NCBI GenBank assembly: GCA_963920635.1
Contig: OY987299.1
Span: forward strand, 16,853,401-16,917,400
From: Pseudeuparius sepicola
Lineage: Eukaryota; Arthropoda; Insecta; Coleoptera; Anthribidae
DNA length: 64,000 nucleotides
Direction: 5' to 3'
How positions within the stretch are numbered: position 1 is the stretch's first letter; each line of letters begins with the position of its first letter. The notes beneath the pieces were generated by a model. It saw nothing but the letters and a program-made list of their open reading frames with translations. It had not been told where the DNA came from and made no database searches. Below are positions 32,886-44,259 of the stretch, piece by piece. Made by a program: the position numbers and the translations under genes.

Positions 32886-33790
32886 ATAAATTAAAAGTAA
32901 AAAAATATTTTTAAAAAAAGCTTTTATTTAAATGCGCTAAAAAGAATAAAATAATCTTTTCTTTTAAAACTTTTACTATCAACTTATAACGTCATTCCAC
33001 AATTTATATGATATAAAAGCTTGTCGCGAGATTTAAGTAGTGGTATTTACTTAGTTTGAAAACTTAAATCTCGCGACAAGCTTTTATATCATATAAATTG
33101 TGGAATGACGTTATAAGTTGATAGTAAAAGTTTTAAAAGAAAAGATTATTTTATTCTTTTTAGCGCATTTAAATAAAAGCTTTTTTTAAAAATATTTTTT
33201 TACTTTTAATTTATTTTGTAATTTTTAGTTTGGCCAGGTGTCTGAGTCTATTCATCTCAGTTAACGCATCATTGTTGCAAGGTCGTTTGCCGGTTAGTTT
33301 AGAACAGTCTAGCTCTTCAATGAGGAGACCTTCTAATGACCATCTTGGGTGTTCCGCCATGTTGGATTTAGAATGACGTCACACATATAATCATGCATTG
33401 TCATCCAAATTAAACGTGTGTACAAAATTTCAGCTCGATCGGTTGAAATTTAACTAGTCCGCCATCTTGAGTGTTCCGCCATGTTCGATTTAGAATGACG
33501 TCACACATATAATCATGCATTGTCATCCAAATTAAACGTGTGTACAAAATTTCAGCTCGATCGGTTGAAATTTAACTAGTCCGCCATCTTGGGTGATCCG
33601 CCATGTTGGATTTAGAATGACGTCACACATATAATCATGCATTGTCATCCAAATTAAACGTGTGTACAAAATTTCAGCTCGATCGGTTGAAGATATCTGC
33701 TTCAAAATTGAGTTGCAAGATTCCACCCGAACAAATTACATACATACATACATACATACATACATTGCAAGTTAAATAAAAGCTTTTAAA
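32886..33790. mobile_element. Palindrome plus minisatellite element inserted in the transposase gene
   Basis: Three parts in order: a perfect palindrome (arms 32884-33037 and 33063-33218, spacer about 25 bp), an array of three 122-bp repeats (33341-33690), and a CATA microsatellite (about 33737-33765). The unit AAAGCTTTTATTTAA occurs in both palindrome arms and, inverted, at the right end (33771-33786). Removing the insert restores the local transposase reading AATAGAAACACTCAC, so the borders are close to exact. No long target duplication is seen. The layout resembles Helentron-associated non-autonomous elements, but no Helitron end was proven. No ORF. Confidence 0.65.
33341..33690. repeat. 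122-bp minisatellite, three copies
   Basis: Units begin at CATCTTG, at 33341, 33463 and 33585. Each contains GTTCCGCCATGTT, AATGACGTCACACATATAAT, CCAAATTAAACGTGTGTAC and GCTCGATCGGTTGAA. Copies differ by single bases. The embedded ATGACGTCACA is a strong match to a CRE-type (bZIP) site, so it occurs three times in phase with the repeat. Confidence 0.85.
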
Positions 33791-34397
33791 AACACTCACT
33801 ATTGGGCTATTGGTCATCAGAAAACACACGACAGTAGTTTATTTCAATTCAACGACAAGGTCGAACTTCAATAAATGTATGGTGTGGTATTTTTCGGAAT
33901 CACATAATTGGTCCAATGTTTTTGAAGGGGGTTTAACTGGACTAAAATATTTACAGCTCTTAAGAGGAGAAATTTTTGATCTATTGAATCAAGTTAATGA
34001 GCCGAATATTGTTTGGCAACAAGACGGTTCTCCCGCACATGAATCAAATGCTGTCAAGAGGCATTTAGATGACACATTTGTAGAGTGGATTGGTTCAATT
34101 GGAACAATTTTTTGGCCTGCCAGAAGCCCAGACTTGACCCCACTCGATTTATTTCTGTGGGACACTTTGTAGGACTTGGGTATATGCGGAGAGGAAAAAT
34201 GCGTAGATTTCGAAAATCGAGAAATATACATCTAAAAACATAAATTTGGTCTATATCTCCGAAACGCAACATTCATTTGTTTTTCTGAATACATACATGA
34301 AATCGCAAGAAAATTTTGTGCCATTTCTTATTAACATTATTTTCCAAAATTAAAAACACACAAGTTAAGGGGGTAGAATGTTTTGTGAATAACCCTG

Positions 34398-35750
34398 TAA
34401 TAATTTTTTACATGTTACATCAGGAAAAAAAAATTAATTTTACATGTGACATCAGGAAATTTTCGAGAAAATTCATGTTTTATGGATTTGCAATTAATTT
34501 ATTCCATTTAGTAAAATGAACAATCTAGTCAATTGATAGTTCAAACTGAAGTCCTTCCTAAGCCTGGCAGCATCCGAGACGTTTTATATAAATTCTCGTT
34601 GGACTTTACTGGCAGTTTATTGGGAATTGTATGGCCCCAAAGTCTTTGAGATTAACTCCATGATATTTTGCGATCTATTTGAGCTGAATAAATCTGATAA
34701 TAATATTATCATCGAAGAACTACAATATTTTAATTAGGAAAATGTGCCGATTTTGATGAATTTCAAGAGAGAGATTGCGGGTGGATTTTGAAATCTATAG
34801 TAGGTAAATCTGCAGAGTACCTATACACACCACTGCTGGGATAATCATATATTGAGGTGCCTATCCCAATGAAAGCTGAGCACGCATGCATTAATGTGAA
34901 GAACGATGATATGCTCTGCTTTGCTTGGGCTATATTTGCATCCTGTTGATACAGAATGACATAACTATCTCCTATTCACATCCATCGATAGTTTTAAATT
35001 TGGCCAATTAGTAAAAAAATAGAAATTAGATACCCAAAAAATGTTTTGTGCTAAATTATGCGAATGAGTAAACTCGCTACTTTTAAAACCGCTCCCATAC
35101 GTGCTTTAAATACTGATCATCGCCGACCTAAAGATTTCACTGATGATCGTGTAGTTAAGAAAACAGTCACGCAGATGCCTCATTTCGAATCAATATGTCG
35201 CGAAAGTTCTTACTATCATCTCAGTGAGCCTGGAAAGTTTTTCCTGAGGCAATGCGGGCGGTTAAATAATTGTTTAAAAAGTGCATGGTGCATCCGATTA
35301 GCAACTAAAATTACTTCCACATCGCTACGTCATTGTTATTGTTTTGCAACTGCTTTACAAGTGCATATGGATAAACATATAATAGAAATTATAATTAATT
35401 TGATACCTGTATAATAATTATAATGCATAGTGTACAATACGAGTCTAAATTTCTTCTTGTTCCAATTCTAGTGGAGTCGAAGTGCGATCCATTATTGTAA
35501 GATTTTATATTTAGGTCGACCACGGCAATTTTTTTTTAAATTGCACTGCTCTGAATTTAACAGAGTTAAATCTGTTAGAATCTGTTGAAAAAGATTCCAT
35601 TTCTTTCTTTAGTTTTGTAAACATGTTCATGATTAGTGAAAATCTTTTGCTTTACAGCATGAACGAGGTAGGTACATACCTAGTTATCTCTTTATAAAAG
35701 TTTTTAGGTAGGTACCTATGTTTGCTCACTTTTCTACAGAAAGATGTATA
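34398..35750. other. Flank within duplication unit 1, with a hypothetical ORF
   Basis: No transposon ends or hairpins were recognised. An ATG-initiated 118-codon frame (35058-35414) contains no known domain and is repeated identically at 39779-40135 in unit 2. It is kept only as a hypothetical small ORF. A TAGGTAGGTACCTA run occurs near 35703. Confidence 0.3.
35058..35414 (+). CDS. Hypothetical 118-aa ORF in duplication unit 1
   Basis: The frame starts with ATG at 35058 and is basic and His/Cys-containing, with no signal peptide, membrane segment or recognised motif. An identical copy is at 39779-40135. Because both copies belong to one recent duplication, identity is not evidence of selection. 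It may be a chance frame. Confidence 0.15.
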   Translation: MRMSKLATFKTAPIRALNTDHRRPKDFTDDRVVKKTVTQMPHFESICRESSYYHLSEPGKFFLRQCGRLNNCLKSAWCIRLATKITSTSLRHCYCFATALQVHMDKHIIEIIINLIPV

Positions 35751-36901
35751 CAGGGTGAGTCAGAATGTATAGTAAATACTTTAAAGGGGTGTTCGGCAGA
35801 TGGTTTTAAGGGGGGTCTTTCCTTGCCAACTTATTCGGATGTACAAGGTGACCCAAAAGTATTTTTTTAAATTTATATCTCAATAACGGCTCTACTTAAA
35901 AATTTTAAATTTGGTATGTGTTATCTGCTTACTGGAAGACGCCTTGGGGTAGTTTATTCATTTACACAGTGCCCTAAAAAAGGGTAAAAACTAACAACCC
36001 ATATTAATTTTTTTGGTCAAACTTTTTTGAGGTTATCTTTTTGGTCTTCTAGGTCCCTGCTCATTTCAGTGTATCTTTTCATTTTGCAACAAAAGTGTAC
36101 TCTTGTTTCATAACGATAAAATCAACCGTTTGCGTTGAAATTGGCAAAACGTGCCCCAAAACACCTGTTGACTTCAACATTCGAAACATAAAATTTTTAC
36201 CTACCGCTTTCAAACGTTACAGATCGACTGTACATTCAAAATAAGGAAAAAAATACAAATTGAACATTGGTCAAAACAGCATTGGTTTTCCTGAAATAGG
36301 GTGTTCAAATTTTGTTAAATTCAATCCTTTCCATTTTGAAAGCTAATAAGTTTTGGTACATTGTTCATAAGAATTTTTTTCTCAGTTTAAATGGTAGAGT
36401 CGATGTGTAACGTTTAAAAGCGGTAGGTAAAAATTGTATGTTTCGAATGTTGAAGTTAACAGGTGTTTTGGGGCACGTTTTGCCAATTTCAACGCAAACG
36501 GTTGATTTTATCGTTATGAAACAAGAGTACACTTTTGTTGCAAAATGAAAAGGTACACTGAAATGATGGACCTGCAAGACCAAAAAGATAACCTCAAAAA
36601 AGTTTAAGCAACAAAATTAATAGGGGTTGTTAGTTTTTACAATTTTTTAGGGCACTGTGTAAATGAATAAATTACCCTAACGCGTCTTCCGGTAAGTAGA
36701 TAATACATACCAAATTTCAAATTTTTAAGTAGCGCCGTTATTGAGATATAAATAAACAAAAATACTTTTGGGTCACCTTGTAGACCCGAATAACTTGGCA
36801 AGGAAAGCCCAAATCGAAAAATTTTATATGAAAGACCCCCCCTTAAAACCACCTGCCGAACACCCCTTTAAAGTATTTACTATACATTCTGACTCACCCT
36901 G
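35751..36901. mobile_element. Hybrid foldback element at the duplication junction
   Basis: It begins as copy B of the family (TA-CAGGGTGAGTCAGAATG, identical to 40472 onward) and switches at 35817-35821 to copy A sequence, losing 27 bp present in both parents. From there it matches 31222-32302. It is therefore a recombinant formed by the duplication event, not an independent insertion. Confidence 0.85.
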
Positions 36902-37424
36902 TATATCGGACAAAATCAAAATTGCCATGGAAAATTCAAAACAACATTACGAGAATCAGAGCTTGACTTTGATAGTTTGTATCAGGTGTTAATAATTATT
37001 GTTGTGTTACCACATCATGCTGTGAAAATGTTATATTATTGTTATACTATTAGTATAACACTTATTTTAAATATATTTATAACAAATTGGGAATTACTAA
37101 AACAAAGAAAAGAGAAATAAACTACGACACAAATATCATGGAGCTCAGTCCATAGAATGTTGATAATGCATAATGCATAAGTTTAGACCATGACCATATT
37201 GTTATCGCCCAGTTCAAAAACTGTATGAAAATGATAATTATAGAAGGCGAGAATATTGCCGTTTAGTATTGAAGAGGCAAGCGGAAAATTAGCAGTTTAT
37301 AGGTGCGTATTGTTATCACTTCAAAATTATCACTATAAAGATTACACTATACCTACTACTATTAACTAACTACTACTAGACATTACTATTCTATTACTAC
37401 TCCTACGGTTATTAGTATTACAGA

Positions 37425-38900
37425 TTCTATATTGTGGACTGATGAAGCCACTTTTACAACATAATATGGCGATTTTAATAGAAAATAAATTAAAAGTAAA
37501 AAAATATTTTTAAAAAAAGCTTTTATTTAAATGCGCTAAAAAGAATAAAATAATCTTTTCTTTTAAAACTTTTACTATCAACTTATAACGTCATTCCACA
37601 ATTTATATGATATAAAAGCTTGTCGCGAGATTTAAGTAGTGGTATTTACTTAGTTTGAAAACTTAAATCTCGCGACAAGCTTTTATATCATATAAATTGT
37701 GGAATGACGTTATAAGTTGATAGTAAAAGTTTTAAAAGAAAAGATTATTTTATTCTTTTTAGCGCATTTAAATAAAAGCTTTTTTTAAAAATATTTTTTT
37801 ACTTTTAATTTATTTTGTAATTTTTAGTTTGGCCAGGTGTCTGAGTCTATTCATCTCAGTTAACGCATCATTGTTGCAAGGTCGTTTGCCGGTTAGTTTA
37901 GAACAGTCTAGCTCTTCAATGAGGAGACCTTCTAATGACCATCTTGGGTGTTCCGCCATGTTGGATTTAGAATGACGTCACACATATAATCATGCATTGT
38001 CATCCAAATTAAACGTGTGTACAAAATTTCAGCTCGATCGGTTTAAATTTAACTAGTCCGCCATCTTGAGTGTTCCGCCATGTTGGATTTAGAATGACGT
38101 CACACATATAATCATGCATTGTCATCCAAATTAAACGTGTGTACAAAATTTCAGCTCGATCGGTTGAAATTTAACTAGTCCGCCATCTTGAGTGTTCCGC
38201 CATGTTGGATTTAGAATGACGTCACACATATAATCATGCATTGTCATCCAAATTAAACGTGTGTACAAAATTTCAGCTCGATCGGTTGAAATTTAACTAG
38301 TCCGCCATCTTGGGTGATCCGCCATGTTGGATTTAGAATGACGTCACACATATAATCATGCATTGTCATCCAAATTAAACGTGTGTACAAAATTTCAGCT
38401 CGATCGGTTGAAGATATCTGCTTCAAAATTGAGTTGCAAGATTCCACCCGAACAAATTACATACATACATACATACATACATACATTGCAAGTTAAATAA
38501 AAGCTTTTAAAAACACTCACTATTGGGCTATTGGTCATCAGAAAACACACGACAGTAGTTTATTTCAATTCAACGACAAGGTCGAACTTCAATAAATGTA
38601 TGGTGTGGTATTTTTCGGAATCACATAATTGGTCCAATGTTTTTGAAGGGGGTTTAACTGGACTAAAATATTTACAGCTCTTAAGAGGAGAAATTTTTGA
38701 TCTATTGAATCAAGTTAATGAGCCGAATATTGTTTGGCAACAAGACGGTTCTCCCGCACATGAATCAAATGCTGTCAAGAGGCATTTAGATGACACATTT
38801 GTAGAGTGGATTGGTTCAATTGGAACAATTTTTTGGCCTGCCAGAAGCCCAGACTTGACCCCACTCGATTTATTTCTGTGGGACACTTTGTAGGACTTGG
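37425..38900 (+). pseudogene. Second copy of the interrupted mariner transposase
   Basis: Same content as the copy at 32826-34180: first Asp block at 37425, insertion of the palindrome and four-copy minisatellite, then the open segment at 38531-38893. The translated part is identical to copy 1, including its premature end after LFLWDTL. Confidence 0.8.
37940..38411. repeat. 122-bp minisatellite, four copies
   Basis: Units start at 37940, 38062, 38184 and 38306. Compared with unit 1, one additional copy is present, and a few single-base differences (such as GTTTAAATTT for GTTGAAATTT in the first copy, and the GTTCGATTT variant only in unit 1) show independent change or copy shuffling since duplication. 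Confidence 0.85.
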
Positions 38901-40471
38901 GTATATGCGGAGAGGAAAAATGCGTAGATTTCGAAAATCGAGAAATATACATCTAAAAACATAAATTTGGTCTATATCTCCGAAACGCAACATTCATTTG
39001 TTTTTCTGAATACATACATGAAATCGCAAGAAAATTTTGTGCCATTTCTTATTAACATTATTTTCCAAAATTAAAAACACACAAGTTAAGGGGGTAGAAT
39101 GTTTTGTGAATAACCCTGTAATAATTTTTTACATGTTACATCAGGAAAAAAAAATTAATTTTACATGTGACATCAGGAAATTTTCGAGAAAATTCATGTT
39201 TTATGGATTTGCAATTAATTTATTCCATTTAGTAAAATGAACAATCTAGTCAATTGATAGTTCAAACTGAAGTCCTTCCTAAGCCTGGCAGCATCCGAGA
39301 CGTTTTATATAAATTCTCGTTGGACTTTACTGGCAGTTTATTGGGAATTGTATGGCCCCAAAGTCTTTGAGATTAACTCCATGATATTTTGCGATCTATT
39401 TGAGCTGAATAAATCTGATAATAATATTATCATCGAAGAACTACAATATTTTAATTAGGAAAATGTGCCGATTTTGATGAATTTCAAGAGAGAGATTGCG
39501 GGTGGATTTTGAAATCTATAGTAGGTAAATCTGCAGAGTACCTATACACACCACTGCTGGGATAATCATATATTGAGGTGCCTATCCCAATGAAAGCTGA
39601 GCACGCATGCATTAATGTGAAGAACGATGATATGCTCTGCTTTGCTTGGGCTATATTTGCATCCTGTTGATACAGAATGACATAACTATCTCCTATTCAC
39701 ATCCATCGATAGTTTTAAATTTGGCCAATTAGTAAAAAAATAGAAATTAGATACCCAAAAAATGTTTTGTGCTAAATTATGCGAATGAGTAAACTCGCTA
39801 CTTTTAAAACCGCTCCCATACGTGCTTTAAATACTGATCATCGCCGACCTAAAGATTTCACTGATGATCGTGTAGTTAAGAAAACAGTCACGCAGATGCC
39901 TCATTTCGAATCAATATGTCGCGAAAGTTCTTACTATCATCTCAGTGAGCCTGGAAAGTTTTTCCTGAGGCAATGCGGGCGGTTAAATAATTGTTTAAAA
40001 AGTGCATGGTGCATCCGATTAGCAACTAAAATTACTTCCACATCGCTACGTCATTGTTATTGTTTTGCAACTGCTTTACAAGTGCATATGGATAAACATA
40101 TAATAGAAATTATAATTAATTTGATACCTGTATAATAATTATAATGCATAGTGTACAATACGAGTCTAAATTTCTTCTTGTTCCAATTCTAGTGGAGTCG
40201 AAGTGCGATCCATTATTGTAAGATTTTATATTTAGGTCGACCACGGCAATTTTTTTTTAAATTGCACTGCTCTGAATTTAACAGAGTTAAATCTGTTAGA
40301 ATCTGTTGAAAAAGATTCCATTTCTTTCTTTAGTTTTGTAAACATGTTCATGATTAGTGAAAATCTTTTGCTTTACAGCATGAACGAGGTAGGTACATAC
40401 CTAGTTATCTCTTTATAAAAGTTTTTAGGTAGGTACCTATGTTTGCTCACTTTTCTACAGAAAGATGTATA

Positions 40472-41641
40472 CAGGGTGAGTCAGAATGTATAGTAAATAC
40501 TTTAAAGGGGTGTTCGGCAGATGGTTTTAAGGGGGGTCTTTCATATAAAATTTTTCGATTTGGGCTTTCCTTGCCAAGTTATTCGGGTCTACAGGGTGAC
40601 CCAAAATTATTATTTTTATTTATATTTCAATAACGGCGCTGCTTAAAAATTTGAAATTTGGTATGTGTTATCTACTTACTTGGAAGACGCCTTAGGGTAA
40701 TTTATTCATTTACACAGTGCCCTAAAAAATGGTAAAAAGTAACAACCCCTTTTAATTGTATTGCTCAAACTTTTTTGAGGTTATCTTTTTGGTCTTGCAG
40801 GTCCATCATTTCAGTGTATCTTTTCATTTTGCAACAATACTGTATACTCTTGTTTCATAAGGATAAAATCAACCGTTTGCGTTGAAATTGGCAAAACGTG
40901 CCCCAAAACACCTGTTAACTTCAACATTCGAAACATAAAATTTTTACCTACCGCTTTCAAACATTAGAGATCGACGATATATTAAAAATAAGGAAAAAAA
41001 TAACAATTGGACATTGGTCAAAACAGCATTGGTTTTCTTGAAAAATAGGGTGTTCAAATTTTGTTAAATTCAATCCTTTCCATTTTAAAAGCTAATAAGT
41101 TTTGGTACATAGGAATTTTTTTCTCAGTTTAAATGGTACAGTCGATGTGTAAAGTTTGAAAGCGGTAGGTACAAATTTTATGTTTCGAATGTTGAAGTTA
41201 ACAGGTGTTTTGGGGCACGTTTTGCCAATTTCAACGCAAACGGTTGATTTTATCGTTATAAAACAAGAGTACACTTTTGTTGCAAATGAAAAGATACACT
41301 GAAATGATGGACCTGCAAGACCAAAAAGATAACCTCAAAAAAGTTTAAGCAACAAAATTAATAGGGGTTGTTAGTTTTTACCATTTTTTAGGGCACTGTG
41401 TAAATGAATAAATTACCCTAACGCGTCTTCCGGTAAGTAGATAATACATACCAAATTTCAAATTTTTAAGTAGCGCCGTTATTGAGATATAAATAAACAA
41501 AAATACTTTTGGGTCACCTTGTAGACCCGAATAACTTGGCAAGGAAAGCCCAAATCGAAAAATTTTATATGAAAGACCCCCCCTTAAAACCACCTGCCGA
41601 ACACCCCTTTAAAGTATTTACTATACATTCTGACTCACCCG
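40472..41641. mobile_element. Foldback element, complete copy B of the CAGGGTGAGTC family
   Basis: Left end TA-CAGGGTGAGTCAGAATGT; right end ACATTCTGACTCACCC-G followed by TA, with one T lost from the terminus. The arms are about 500 bp each around a short centre. It is the intact reference for the family also seen at 2555-2760, 31130-32302 and 35751-36901. No coding capacity. Confidence 0.85.
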
Positions 41642-41660
41642 TACATACCATATACCTACC

Positions 41661-41704
41661 TATAAGCACAGACCTATATAGGAAGCTATATATGTCTGTG
41701 CTAT
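41661..41704. repeat. Short perfect hairpin
   Basis: TATAAGCACAGAC and GTCTGTGCTATA pair almost perfectly, with further TATATA pairing and a loop of about six bases (GGAAGC). It may be a structured transcript element or chance. Confidence 0.5.
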
Positions 41705-42309
41705 AAGTATACCTACTTTTAGCTTTATTTCATTTCCTTCGATTTATTTTTTTTTTATCCTTCCTTTGTAGGAATATTCAGTTATTATAGGTAGGTACTT
41801 AAATTTATCCCACGGACCAAATGAAAGCTAAATCAAAAACTAGGCAAGGTAAATATAAACAAAGGCGAACTGCCAATGGAGAGCCTAAGAATTGATTCGC
41901 GATGGTAACATTCTATTTTAAACGTAACGAAATCGAGTATAATCGATGTGAAAGCGACTGCGTGAGAAATATTCAGCTCCATTAAGGAAAAAACTCTCGA
42001 TGGCTGGCATCAAATTCGAGAAAAACGAGCGGAATAATTCAATGGGCCAAAAAATGGGCATGCTTGAGAGGATTTCATATTCTATTAGGCCGATGTCGAT
42101 GCAGAGACAAGCCATTGATTGTTAGCCACAGACAGGAGGCCGGATATAATGGATTTCGAGAGGTTTCGTTTTTCAAGGGCCCTCATACTATCTACTTATT
42201 TCGATTTCAACGACAGTATCCGGCTGAAATTTGGGATGAGTATCATATTATTATAAGTATCATAAGAGTGAGCTTACATTGAAAGTTTAAAACTCCTGAG
42301 GCTCTCGCC
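41705..42309. other. Intergenic sequence, unassigned
   Basis: Moderate GC around 41880-42140; the frames of 65-72 codons on both strands have no known domain. No element ends seen. Confidence 0.3.
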
Positions 42310-42775
42310 CTTAGACAAGGAAAGAAGGAGGACACCGCGCTTTCCTATACCCTAAGCCGTGTATAGGTTTTGTTACGTCGTTTTGAACGGCGGCCATTTT
42401 ATATGTGGCAGACAAAGCGAGTAAGTTGTGAGTTAATTTCGTGAATTTGTGAATTAAAAGTAACGGTGATTAAGGGGAAAATATACTCTTAGAGTGTGTG
42501 TTCAGCGTTTGGTTGCAAAAGCAGAAGTGAGAAGCAACAGCCCGCGATTTCGTTTCAGAGGTAAATATTTAACAAGCTATCTTTGAAAGATGCCCTAAAA
42601 CTTTATTTTTCCCAATATAACTTCCTCAAATTCCTTCTACCTTTTAGTATGATAAAGTGCATTGTTTTGTTTGTAAATAGGACCAATATAATATTTTTTA
42701 CATAGTTTTTATTGAAAATTTCTTAATTGATTATGAGAGTTTCATAAAATATGGGCTGTTTTCCATGGGCGTGCA
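42310..42775 (+). mobile_element. P-like element 5' end, second copy, with THAP exon
   Basis: Similar to 4370-4835 throughout: CTTAGACAAGGAAAG end, GGACACCGCGCT, GGCGGCCATTTTATATGTGG, the exon reading CSAFGCKSRSEKQ and AISFQR, then a GTAAAT donor and matching intron. The exon start codon has changed (no ATG in frame). Similarity to the 4-kb copy stops near 42775 with no right TIR, so this is a truncated copy. Confidence 0.75.
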
Positions 42776-43264
42776 TTATTTATGCATGGAATGGATCTGA
42801 TAGGCCAGAGTTATGTCAAAAGCGATACTCAAAATAATCCCCCCAAAAAAATTGTTGGGCATCTGTCACACTAGAGTTTAGTTTGAACAATGATTTTCGT
42901 CTATCTGGCGAATAGGTAAAACTACGAAACAAGTGACGTCAGACGCGAGCCGAAAGAAACTCTTGCGTAAAGTATAGGATATTGATATATAATTATTAAA
43001 TTAAACTGTGGTAAAACAAATCGTAAAAAATAATGAAATAAAACAATAAGTGTAATTAAACTTATTCTGATTCTGAGCCAGTTTAGATTTTTTTTGTATG
43101 TACGTAGATTTGTGAGTTATGTTAATAGATTATGAAATTGGGGTCGCTAGACCTTTTTTCGAGTGTATCTACTAAATAATTTCAACAAGAGATTTTAACG
43201 TGAAACAGTAGAACAGTAGGTTGAAAATAAAAACCGTAGATCTACTGTTAAAACAGTAGACCTG
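42776..43264. other. Unassigned sequence between P-like fragment and repeat ORF
   Basis: AT-rich with no ORF of interest; near 43200-43270 AGTAGA-like short repeats occur. Confidence 0.3.
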
Positions 43265-43660
43265 GTAACACTGACTATCCCCCAAAAGAAACAAGTGATG
43301 TTCCGCCATTGAACAATGTCCCTCAAAAATCGAGTGATGTTTGATCAGCGGATGATGTCACGCCAGAATCGAGTGATGCTCTGCCATTGAATGATGCCGC
43401 TCAAGAGAAGAGTGATCCGCCAGCTGATACCGCTCAAAAAACGAGTAATGTTCCGGCATTGGATGATTCCGCTCGGGAGAGGAGCGAAGTGCGAGATGTT
43501 TCATCGTTGAGAGACGAAGTTGAAGAGTGATGTTCCTCCACCATTGGGAAAACCGGCTCAAGAAACGAGTGATGTTGTTCGTCCAGTGAGTGATGTCAGT
43601 CAAGAGACAAGTGAAGTGGTACCAGAAGAGACTCCAATGGAAACTGATTTGTTGTGTTAA
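43265..43660 (+). pseudogene. Degenerate 13-residue-repeat coding sequence
   Basis: A 39-bp unit encoding variations of SDVPPLNDAAQEK is repeated about five times from 43285, with one in-frame stop (near 43352) and a frameshift near 43530. Beyond it a second frame continues with SDVVRPVSDVSQETSEV and ends PEETPMETDLLC before a stop at 43658. A poly-A signal-like AATAAA follows at about 43761. The conserved repeat period and matching residues in two frames indicate an old protein-coding repeat region now broken. The parent gene is not recognised; it may belong to a transposon or be a host pseudogene. Confidence 0.5.
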
Positions 43661-44259
43661 TAGATTAGGTTAGGTGTTAAGGACTTTATTAGTTTTGTGT
43701 TTAATATTTTAGATTATGATGGGAAAAACCCTAAAGCATATATTTGAGTTCATTTTTTGTAAATAAAGAGAGATGTAAAACATTTGTATTATACAAGGAT
43801 GAGTTTCTGCTATGGTGTTTTCAGGTAAGGTTGTTTTTAAAAAAAAAGTATAAAAAATATCGATATAACATGACTCAGAAGAGTGGTCAAGATCGAATGT
43901 CAAATAATAATATGTCCTAAATTCATGACATCATTGTTAAATGTCAATTTTGCCCCACAAAACATTAAAGTATACAATTAATGGTGCGTTCAGATTACAC
44001 TGGCATTTTGAAACAAAATTAATTCAAGGGGTAATTTGATTATCAATGCGCGCCGTTCGATCTTACATCCTACCTATGGATGGATATGAAACTATATCCG
44101 ATCACTTAAATGGAATTGACTACTTATCCATTCTATAGGATTAGAAAAATATATAAGATTCGACACGTCCATCTAAGTGTATAATAGCGCTCTATTCAAT
44201 AGTTTTCCAGCTCCTGTCCAGTCTTCACAATAACCATATTTCACTAACCCAATTTTACA
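43661..44259. other. Intergenic sequence, unassigned
   Basis: No ORF, element ends or hairpins recognised apart from the poly-A-like signal of the preceding pseudogene. Confidence 0.35.

Larger units (their letters stand above)
32826..34180 (+). pseudogene. Mariner-family transposase relic, interrupted
   Basis: The first catalytic region reads ILWTDEATFTT at 32826-32858, then a stop. After the insertion (about 32886-33790) the gene resumes with a broken frame and then an open segment (33810-34172): FEGGLTGLKYLQLLRGEIFD, then WQQDGSPAHESNAVKRHLDD and WPARSPDLTPLDLFLWDTL. The three Asp positions of the DDD triad are recognisable, with 35 residues between the second and third. The Trp-Gly before the stop is changed to Asp. 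The N-terminal half was not recognised. Inactive. The same remnant is repeated at 37425-38900. Confidence 0.8.
31041..34397 (+). mobile_element. Mariner-family element relic with nested insertions
   Basis: The left end CAGGGTTATTCATATAACAT (31041) and the inverted right end TTTTGTGAATAACCCTG (34397) pair over about 55 bp, including TTCTA-CCCCCTTAACTT. TA lies on both sides (31039-31040, 34398-34399). Into it were inserted a foldback element (about 31130-32302) and a palindrome plus minisatellite element (about 32886-33790). The remains of its transposase lie at 32826-34180. The right two-thirds are repeated in the second duplication unit. Confidence 0.75.
31222..35820. repeat. Tandem segmental duplication, unit 1 (4,599 bp)
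   Basis: Unit 1 is repeated as unit 2 (35821-40541) head to tail. Every compared ORF in the two units translates identically, and sequences agree base for base apart from a few changes in the minisatellite and one extra 122-bp repeat in unit 2. The junction at 35817-35821 shows CTTTC shared by the left (31218-31222) and right (40538-40542) breakpoints, with 27 bp of the family sequence missing between them. Confidence 0.9.
35821..40541. repeat. Tandem segmental duplication, unit 2 (4,721 bp)
   Basis: Second copy of 31222-35820, longer by one 122-bp minisatellite unit. It contains the foldback right arm, the palindrome (37483-37817), the minisatellite (37940-38411), the transposase relic and the right TIR of the mariner element (to 39118), but not that element's left end, which lies outside the duplicated interval. 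Confidence 0.9.

Noticed and set aside
33737..33765. CATA tandem repeats as a CRISPR-like or telomeric array
   Set aside because: It is a simple four-base microsatellite at the end of a transposon; no spacers exist.
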